From contig FN648885.1 of the NCBI GenBank assembly GCA_000310025.1, positions 139,994 through 153,883 on the forward strand: a stretch of 13,890 nt of DNA. The letters run 5' to 3'. The notes under the pieces are model-generated. The model was not told the DNA's origin and did no database searches. It worked only from the letters and a program-made list of their open reading frames with translations. A program made the translations under genes and the position numbers. Below, in pieces: positions 7,955 through 13,890 of this stretch. Each line of letters opens with the position of its first letter. Within the stretch, counting starts at the first letter, position 1. The DNA is from Ectocarpus siliculosus (lineage: Eukaryota; Sar; Phaeophyceae; Ectocarpales; Ectocarpaceae).

Positions 7955-8188
7955 ATTGGGCTCCATGGACCGTGGGCAGCCCATGAACTGCCCACGGAGT
8001 GCCCACCATGGGCTGCCCATGGGGGTGCCCGTGGGCACTACCCGTGGGCGGCCCATGGGCACGTGGTCAGTCCATGGGCATTTGGACCGTTCATGGGCGA
8101 CCCATGGGCGGTCAACTTGTGCCCATGGGCCGCCCATGAACTGCCCATATGGGCTGCCCGCGGGCTGTCCATGGGCTGCCCATGGGCG
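7955..8188. repeat. Dense palindrome array, GGGC/GCCC type
   Basis: The stretch is an almost continuous chain of overlapping short palindromes in which GGGC and GCCC alternate with 2-4 base spacers, typically GGGCTGCCCATGGGC. The six-base palindrome CCATGG occurs nine times, starting at 7963, 8006, 8017, 8053, 8072, 8102, 8123, 8169 and 8180. The array can pair with itself at many offsets. Open frames through it (Met-Gly-Arg-Pro or Cys-Pro-Trp-Ala patterns on both strands) are by-products. Its right end is the outer inverted repeat at 8169-8218. Confidence 0.9.
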
Positions 8189-8218
8189 GATTATGAAAAC
8201 CCTCGAAAGTGTGGGAGA
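8169..8218 (+). repeat. Outer inverted repeat, right copy
   Basis: This is the partner of 6426-6476. It joins the end of the palindrome array to ATTATGAAAACCCTCGAAAG and GTGTGGGAGA. Confidence 0.75.
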
Positions 8219-8239
8219 CCCGAAATTCCTGACTTCAGC

Positions 8240-8278
8240 TTGGTTTGGCCTGGTTTGGCTTGGTTTGGCTTGGTTTGG
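8240..8278 (+). repeat. 10-bp tandem repeat (TGGTTTGGCT)n
   Basis: Four units of TGGTTTGGCT or close variants lie immediately outside the outer inverted repeat. One unit has CC in place of CT and the last has AG. Confidence 0.9.
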
Positions 8279-10352
8279 AGATCAAACATACACTATTACA
8301 CCGCTTTTTATGGGCAAGGATTTTTGCAAAAAGACATATGTACAGGTACTTTCTGACGCTATGAATACATCGCTAATCTTTCTCAGACTCTTTTCTATGA
8401 TAGAGATGGTTTCGTTGTGTCATACTACGAAAAAAAAAAAAAAAAGTTGAAGTTCTGCAACTTTTCTTACAACTTTCCCTTTGTACGCTTTTTGAACGTA
8501 TTCCCTCACAGGAGACGTCTCAGGTAAAAGCTACCACAATATTCTCCAAGAGACTGGACAGCATTAGGTTCGTTTGCGAAGTAGTCTGCCGCCCACCCAC
8601 ACAACTAATTCCACCCAAAGAACGTTCCGGGAGAGTTCTCCAAGTTGCCACGCAAAGCAGTTTCGGATCTTTTGGAGAACAACGCATCCACAGATAACCG
8701 CTGAGGCCGTGCTCCCCTCAGAACTCTCGACCTCGCCCGTCTGCACACGTCAGCCACGCTTCGTATATCCTCACGGCATTCGACATGAACAACTACCACC
8801 CCGCCGGTGGTCGGTCTTACACAGTCCTAGTTGCTCTGCCGGGAACACGCGGCGCGCCTAAAAAAAATGCTAACTTCGGAAGAGATGATTGCAAGTTGCG
8901 GCACATTTCAAAATTGCCTTCTAGATGTGCAAACATGCAACGGATGTATGTTTGTGAGAATTGAAAGATGATGATGTCCGAATGAAAGGATGAACGCCGG
9001 CACACCTTGAGTTTTATCACCAGGTGGAACTGATGCCTTTTGCAGATGTCCGCCAGCTAGCGTCGTTGGGGTATACACAATAATAACAGATACCCAAGCG
9101 CACGTATGGGTCTTGTGCCAATGGCAATCAAAATGGTGAAACAAAGGAGCGCAGGTTGTTCGTTCCACTGATACTGTACGACTCTACTGCTGGTCAATTT
9201 CCACCGGTCGGTGTACCGTGCCGTTGGTGACCGTAGGCCTTAGGTCGGAACTGCTGGCTGTTCGTCCTTTTCGCTGACAAGGCATTCTGCTGGCTTGCAC
9301 GACGCTGGGGAGCTGTTTTCGCGGTACGTGTTCGGTTGTATTTGTTAGACGGTATCTGGATAACCCAGCCTGTGGCCTGTGGCCTTGAGACGGAAAACGG
9401 AAGAGACAGAGAGAGATGGCCTTGAGACGACAGATGGGCGAGACGAAGGATTCAATGGACTCGCCACGTGGACACACATCTGTACAATCAGGTCTCACCT
9501 GCCAATACCAGAGCTCCGTCAATTCCGTCGCCATCTCTCCGATTCCTTACTGGTGATGGTCTGCTGGGGCTTGTTGGAGTGTTGGGGTGCGCTGCTGAGC
9601 CATGTTTTCTACATGTACGATATGGTTCTTAAACGTACGTACGTAGAGGCAACATGGGTGGGCAAGTTGCGGTACAATATAGATACAATCTCCCATAGCG
9701 AGATAGCGAGCCCAACTCGAGTTTCCAAAAGTACTGCTGTGAGAATGGATTACGGACGGATAGTGAGTGCGTGATTGCGTCAAGGTGGGGGTTTTCAGCG
9801 CTCAGGAGAGGTCAGGAATTCCTCGCATTTCAGCACCCACCAATAGGCTAGGCTCCGTTTGGTCTCACACTCGCTGTGCGGTCGAGCGGTTGAACACCGT
9901 CCCAAGGAAGGCGTGAAATTCCTCGAGAAGGGAAGAGTCTGCGAAGAGCCTTGAAGAACCAGACGCGCAGGTTGTAACGAGTTCGCCAGAGCTGTTCCTC
10001 TCCTCGTTATCACTCTCCTGCCAAACGTGTGCTTCCAGGTGGGTCAAAGGTGTACACGTCCACGTGCTGTATCCTTCGTCTCGTACTCCATCCAGTTGAG
10101 ATATATATTCACACCCATTCTCCCCCCGAAGATGCCAACTACTGGTCGCTACTTCTACAACTACTGCGCTGCCCTTCACTGCTGCCCTTGACGACGGATG
10201 GACTACACAAACACCCTGTCACGACACGATCTCAACAAGATCCTCTCTCAAGACAGAGGAAGAGGGAAGTATAATTTGAAAAAAATTGGAAACCTTTTGA
10301 CTCTCCCTTCTTTGCCGAAAGTTGCCTGCCCACCCCACGTACTGACACTATT
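8279..10352. other. About 2 kb without a supported gene
   Basis: The stretch contains a long A-run at about 8430-8445 and a small direct duplication of GGCCTTGAGACG near 9380 and 9418. Short open frames occur on both strands. The most protein-like is a minus-strand frame at 9865-10179 (104 codons, rich in Glu, Ser and Thr, ending near LLEEFHAFLGTVFNRS), but it has no recognisable domain. Nothing here merits a firm gene call. Confidence 0.4.
9865..10179 (-). CDS. Doubtful small protein of unknown function
   Basis: This minus-strand frame of 104 codons begins MKGSAVVVEVATSSWHL and ends near FADSSLLEEFHAFLGTVFNR. It has a balanced, acidic-hydrophobic composition, unlike most chance frames nearby, and an ATG start. 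There is no signal peptide, membrane segment, cysteine motif or recognisable fold. No introns or neighbouring coding frames support it. It overlaps shorter frames on both strands. I rate it a weak candidate on composition alone. Confidence 0.15.
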   Translation of the reverse strand: MKGSAVVVEVATSSWHLRGENGCEYISQLDGVRDEGYSTWTCTPLTHLEAHVWQESDNEERNSSGELVTTCASGSSRLFADSSLLEEFHAFLGTVFNRSTAQRV

Positions 10353-10630
10353 GGGATCCCACGTGGGACGTCCCATGGGACACGCGGGCCGGCCCATGGG
10401 ACAGGTGGGACATCCCACCTGTCCCATGGGACGGCCCATACGGGCGCATACGACACGTAGGACGTCCCGTGGGCCACGTGGGACGTCCCATGGGATACCA
10501 AATCTAGAACGTGGGACGCGTGGGACGCCCCATGGCACCACGCTAGGGACGTCCTACGCGGCGCTCGAGAACAGGCGTGGGACGTCCCAGCCGGTCTCCC
10601 CTACGGTGTCCCACTGCTGTCCCACAGGCG
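10353..10630. repeat. Second palindrome array, GGGAC/GTCCC type
   Basis: This array has the same logic as the one at 7955-8188 but a different half-site: GGGAC and GTCCC alternate with short spacers, as in CACGTGGGACGTCCCATGGG. CCATGG occurs at 10373, 10394, 10424, 10488 and 10530. GACGTC occurs at 10367, 10461, 10482, 10548 and 10581. The right part decays into isolated GTGGGAC or GTCCCA units up to about 10625. No sequence flanking the first array is found here, so the two arrays are not simple copies of one locus. Confidence 0.9.
10393..10430. repeat. 38-bp near-perfect palindrome
   Basis: The 18-base arm CCCATGGGACAGGTGGGA is followed by two unpaired bases (CA) and its exact reverse complement. 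It is the most perfect element of the array and could extrude as a cruciform. Confidence 0.95.
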
Positions 10631-11305
10631 TTCATAATAATTAGCTATATTTATCAGCTAATTTATTTAGTGCAAGATGAGAGAATACGTACCCGAATAC
10701 GATGCATGAATGAATACTGTAGCGAGTTTGAATGTTATAACGCTAACTTTCGAACTCACTCGTGTTGTTGGAACAACAGGGATCGATGTGGGCGTGCAAT
10801 GGGCCATGCGTCTTGAGGAACCCTTCTCTCAGCGTGTCCGCTCAACTCGGGTCTACCGGCGTCCTGACATACAATAGATTGATCATTTGGGAATAATACT
10901 GCTATAATTGTGCTGTGGCATGCCATGGAGTCGCCGCCCTGTTTCCCTCCACGCCAGGTGTTGGCAAGTCCATAGTTAGGTAGGTGTGCCTTTTATTTTC
11001 GAATAGACCGTGCTTCCCGGTGACCGATGAAAAGACGTTAGAACCATCGGGAAAAGTCAAGGTAGGTCCCTGGACCGGCTAAATTTCGATTACTGGGCAT
11101 AGCTCTAGTCTAAATGCGAATGCCACCACGAATGTCTCCCCGTATCCTTTCACAGTGACACACATCAATAGCTCCCAGGTACATCCCCTGAAGCAAGACA
11201 GGAGGACTGCAAAAAGGTGCATTTGAAGGCCAACCAGGCCAGGAGTGGTATGCCGCCCGACGTAATTTCCTTTGCCCCGCATGTTTTCGTTCCCTCTACA
11301 TACAG
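10631..11305. other. No supported gene upstream of the CxC5-like gene
   Basis: The segment begins AT-rich, with a small hairpin in which ATTAGCT and AGCTAAT flank ATATTTATC at about 10639-10661. It later shows possible splice-like sites (CCTTTCACAG at 11155, CTCCCAG|GTACAT at 11178). An upstream exon of the next gene could lie here, but the frame ending at 11178 in the needed phase meets a stop at 11156. I could not place the true 5' end. Confidence 0.35.
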
Positions 11306-11957
11306 GTGTGCCTCGTACGACTGGTTTTTAAAATGCCACTCTGGGAGGACCTACCTGAGCAATGTCACCGCCCAGCCGGACGGCGCCTTTCGAAACCACA
11401 CGGAGTCTGAGATCATGGTTTTGCTTCGTGAACTCCACAGACAAAACCCGATGGCCGACCCGCGACTGAGACTTGCGTCGTCAGTTCGAACGCTCCTTCA
11501 GGGAACAGTTCTCGCTTTCCGACCACCAGTACGATACCATCACAAGCATATTCGACTGTTGTTCGATCGGGGACATCCCGGGCTCGATGTCAGACGCCGT
11601 CCCCACCCCCTCCACGGCGTATGCCCACGGTACACGAGAAAATGCTTCGCCTCCGACATGCAAATGTGCTGTGTGTGGCTACACACTGCGATCGCGCTTG
11701 GTGCATGCGACTGTGTACGAGCGGGACGGTTGCTACCCTGCTTTCTACGCCGTCAAGGACTGTAGAGGCGGTTGCGGAGCGAGGTACATGTTCGATAAGC
11801 GGGTTCTACGCGGCACGAGGAATGGGTCGGACTGCTCCTGGCATGTATACAAGTCGTGGGACGACAGGAAGCTGCCGGACTTCATTGCTTCCAAGTCGGG
11901 ACACTTCATCATCAGCTCGTCGTTGCTCCGGGACACGGCGATAAAACAGACAACCAG
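11306..11957 (+). pseudogene. CxC5-like cysteine-cluster protein (KDZ transposase-associated), frameshifted
   Basis: Exon start at 11306 is set by the acceptor TCCCTCTACATACAG. The first frame reads CASYDWFLKCHSGRTYLSNV through ELHRQNPMADPRLR. A one-base slip at about 11470-11473 then leads to LRRQFERSFREQFSLSDHQY, IFDCC, and the core cysteine region C-x-C-x2-C-G followed by ATVYERDG, PAFYAVK, C-x3-C-G-A-R-Y, a Trp/Tyr segment, and LPDFIASKSGHFIISSSLL. The spacing of the cysteine pairs, the intervening VY/PAF block and the downstream FI-H-FI-LL helix resemble the CxC5 domain described with KDZ (Kyakuja-Dileera-Zisupton) transposases, a predicted zinc-binding module. Assignment is from memory of that family. 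The KDZ transposase domain itself is not seen. The slip means a pseudogene, a sequencing error or a missed mini-intron. A strong donor (CCAG|GTACGT) ends the exon. Confidence 0.55.
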
Positions 11958-12757
11958 GTACGTCCTTTCCTCACACGTGAGCGTACAGGATGCTACCTGC
12001 GCCCACGTTACACATAGAAATACGCAAACATTTGTGCGTAGGTGTTGAGAAGCACGCTGACCTCTATACTACTAGTTACTCCTGATCGGTGGTCTACTGG
12101 TCATCGTTCTTGCCAACAATTTCATGCCGCAATAACATGGCGGGTATTCAGTTTGCAATTCGTCTTTTTGAACGCCAGTTGTACAACCTGTTGAGCTGAT
12201 GTCTCGGCCGGGGATGTATTTACAGTCTGTGCCGCAGGCGCTGCCTCCGCCTTTGTCGTCATCTCTCCCATGCCTGCTTCGAACATTAGGGCTCGCTGGA
12301 GAGACATCCAACTCTTGCAGTGTGTCGGCTTTTCCGCTGAACGGCGCGTATCCCTTCAGGATACGGATTACGGACAACACTGTGACTCGATGTGGTTTAC
12401 CTACCACGTTGGCTCTTTACCTGTTGGGCAAAATGGGTTACGCTATGCAGCGAGGGACGCTGTCTTCTGGAGCTGCTGGCGCTGTTGTGCGAGGTGTAGG
12501 TAGTGTTAACACAAAGTTTCGAAGCGCGATGACCACTAGTCTACACTACTGGTCGTTTAGTGGTCATCGTGACTACGAGCAGTAGATATTCGTGCGGGCG
12601 ACGTTGCGTACTGCGCAGGGGATGCATACCCCGCAGAAATACATGTTTGACGACTAGCAAACGATCGGCGCTGACTATTACGCCTATTGCGCCCACGGCG
12701 CCTCCCGTCCCACTTCTGCTCTGTTCGATCCAACCCCGATTCCCCACACCCGTACAG
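11958..12757 (+). other. Possible long intron or insertion after the CxC5-like exon
   Basis: It begins at the donor GTACGT (11958). A plausible acceptor, CCCCACACCCGTACAG, ends at 12757. The upstream exon ends two bases into a codon while the best downstream frame starts on a codon boundary, so direct splicing would be out of phase by one base. A further frameshift, an extra small exon or an unrelated frame is needed. Frames inside (for example 12199-12585 plus and 12122-12307 minus) show no domain. Confidence 0.3.
12527..12569. repeat. Hairpin with perfect 11-bp arms
   Basis: CGATGACCACT and its reverse complement AGTGGTCATCG flank a 21-base loop. A related CTACTGGTCATCG lies at about 12096-12108, so the motif TGGTCATCG brackets much of the presumed intron. 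Confidence 0.8.
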
Positions 12758-12896
12758 GGCCGGCTTTCAGACCTTCGTGGAATCCACAACCGCACGGTGA
12801 GGCACGAAGGTGGTTCCAGGACGGTCCCGCTCACCGGCTCTGTCCTGCTGGAGTGCTGGGCCCTGTTTGCGGCACTCAAGCACAAGCAGTGCAAAG
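12758..12896 (+). CDS. Possible downstream exon, perhaps of the CxC5-like gene
   Basis: The frame reads GRLSDLRGIHNRTVRHEGG then TVPLTGSVLLECWALFAALK and ends at a good donor (CAAAG|GTAAGG). An LSDLR-x-IHN helix followed by LT-x-VLLECWALFAAL resembles the helical end and post-domain helix seen in CxC5 proteins, which supports the same gene. The start rests on the acceptor ending at 12757, and its phase does not match the exon ending at 11957. A minus-strand frame overlaps but looks less natural. Function as for the upstream exon, uncertain. Confidence 0.3.
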
Positions 12897-12998
12897 GTAA
12901 GGCCCGGGGCTATCACCGAAGGTGTCGGGTACAGTAGACGCGTTTTCGCTCGTCAGTACCAAGGGCTACATCACACGCTAACATTCTTACTGAAGTAG
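12897..12998 (+). other. Predicted 102-nt GT-AG intron
   Basis: Donor AAAG|GTAAGG, acceptor CATTCTTACTGAAGTAG, with a branch-like CTAAC about 20 bases upstream of the acceptor. The exon ends after the first base of a codon and the next exon supplies two, so the flanking frames join exactly. Confidence 0.4.
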
Positions 12999-13555
12999 AC
13001 CCTTCATCGCCTATGTGTAGATGTAACGCCTTGGAATTTGAAGCACTCCGTCCGCTTGTGCATTCACGTGAAGCGGCCGAAATCTTTCACGCAGATTTAA
13101 ATGTTGCGTCGAAACGGACCCTTTCCGAGCACATAAGGTTGATGACAACATTTGACAACACGGAATCCCGCCGACACCCCCAACCAATAATACCTGGGAG
13201 GGTGAGTTGCGTCCTTCGCCGCGCAAGAGTAATGTTAGCTAAACGCCGTACGCCCGAAGTACTGTTATCTAAACTCCGTCGTAACAATGACCGAGTTTTC
13301 CTGTCCACGAACATATATGAACGGAAGATGGAGTTTCATGTCTTGGCTTCGTGTCCCCACACGCTCGGTTGTCAAGCCCTCGACCGCATCAAGTGGGCGG
13401 TGTGGTCCGCCAAGTCTCGCGGATGGATTCACGTCACACTCGCAAACGCTCCGTGTGAAAAATCCGTCACGAAACTAACACCCCCCGATTCACCGCTAAG
13501 GGACTTGGCTTCGGATGTTCCCCAGACAGGCTTGTCAAAACCGTTCCAGTCGTAG
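12999..13555 (+). CDS. Possible terminal exon, unknown domain
   Basis: After in-phase splicing the frame reads DPSSPMCRCNALEFEALRPL, then HSREAAEIFHADLNVASKRT, and stays open for about 180 more codons to TAG 13553. The stretch around VSCVLRRARVMLAKRRTPEV and NDRVFLSTNIYERKMEFHVL is basic and mixed. The last 30 residues look like low-complexity chance reading, so the true exon may end earlier. The opening MCRCNALEFE contains a Cys-x-Cys pair. I recognise no family. If real, it continues the CxC5-like gene toward its C-terminus. Confidence 0.28.
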
Positions 13556-13890
13556 CCAACGTCAGTCATTCCATTCGGTACTCTCCTTCATTTCCAGCGC
13601 ATGCCGGGTTGACTGAACTAGGCCGATTGAGGTCCGGAAGTCTCTTCTACCGCAGCCAGGGGTGATTTTTACTTCTCTATCGCTCACTTGTCATAACCTT
13701 TGTAACGACCGAAGCCTTCCCCTGACAATCGTCGGTAGGTCGCAAAAAAGACCACACCCCCTGGACCGATTCTCAAATATCGGTTTCTACACGACGGAGA
13801 GGATGCCGATATCAGGCTGAGTCTTACGGTGTGATTATTTCGATTGGGGGGGGGGGGGGGGGGGGGGGTTTTTCTGAGCCAAAAAAAAAA
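13556..13890. other. No gene; ends in poly-G and poly-A
   Basis: No open frame of note. A G23 run occupies 13846-13868 and is followed by TTTTTCTGAGCC and a terminal A-run at the window edge. The sequence at 13707-13785 has a faint resemblance to 11006-11092 (GACCG, TTCCC, CCTGGACCG, AAAT-TCG-TT in the same order). Confidence 0.4.

Larger units (their letters stand above)
6426..8218. mobile_element. Inverted-repeat-bounded (foldback-like) region
   Basis: The left end 6426-6476 (TCTCCCACACTG, GGGGTTTTCATAA, then CATGGGC units) matches the reverse complement of 8169-8218 with scattered substitutions. Further in, 6647-6680 matches the reverse complement of 7597-7630 at 33 of 34 bases. Two collinear inverted matches suggest arms of unequal length around an inner region with tandem repeats. 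The right arm is longer because it carries the expanded palindrome array. No transposase is visible inside. A foldback or non-autonomous transposon is one reading; two independent insertions in opposite orientation is another. Target-site duplications were not found by eye. Confidence 0.5.

Noticed and set aside
7955-8188. CRISPR-like array
   Set aside because: Units are short, overlapping palindromes without constant repeats and unique spacers; no cas genes and a eukaryote-like context.
7853-8450. Open frames of Met-Gly-Arg-Pro or Cys-Pro-Trp-Ala type on both strands, and similar ones at 10198-10644
   Set aside because: They come from the palindrome arrays, which are open on both strands; composition is set by GGGC or GGGAC repeats.
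12199-12585. Plus-strand open frame of 128 codons and minus-strand frames over 12072-12407
   Set aside because: No motif, mutual overlap, and location in a probable intron; not distinguishable from chance.

Overview
This window looks like a repeat-rich, gene-poor piece of a microbial or algal eukaryote nuclear genome. I cannot name the organism. Three things point to a eukaryote: GT-AG introns that join open frames in phase, microsatellites and minisatellites with long homopolymers, and coding remnants of mobile-element type instead of packed operons. It is scaffold sequence: a run of exactly 100 Ns sits at 1789-1888 beside a poly-G run, and other poly-G runs occur at 2046, 5113 and 13846. 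Some frameshifts may therefore be assembly or sequencing errors. No rRNA, tRNA or CRISPR array is visible.

Layout. 1-1090: no gene, weak degenerate repeats. 1053-1788: a 219-bp inverted repeat around two 138-bp direct repeats, belonging to a repeat family with another end at about 5080-5170. 1889-3490: no firm gene; a (CAG)11 tract and a weak zinc-finger-like frame. 3492-4920: a broken two-exon gene of unrecognised family with a 63-bp minisatellite encoding Gly-rich acidic repeats, an in-phase intron of about 145 nt, and a helical second exon that breaks near 4660. 4921-6400: no firm gene, homopolymer-rich repeat.

6426-8218: a region bounded by inverted, diverged copies of the same sequence. 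It holds short tandem repeats, a telomere-like patch and a dense array of overlapping GGGC/GCCC palindromes. 8280-10350: no firm gene. 10353-10625: a second palindrome array with GGGAC/GTCCC units, including a 38-bp almost perfect palindrome. 11306-11957: the best-supported gene, a cysteine-cluster (CxC5-like) protein of the kind associated with KDZ transposases, carrying an apparent 1-nt frameshift. Two possible downstream exons lie at 12758-12896 and 12999-13555, joined by an in-phase 102-nt intron. 13556-13890: no gene, ending in poly-G.

The two recognisable genes are not a pathway. Both look like decaying or domesticated mobile-element genes in a repeat landscape. The most distinctive features are the two palindrome arrays and the nested inverted-repeat structures.
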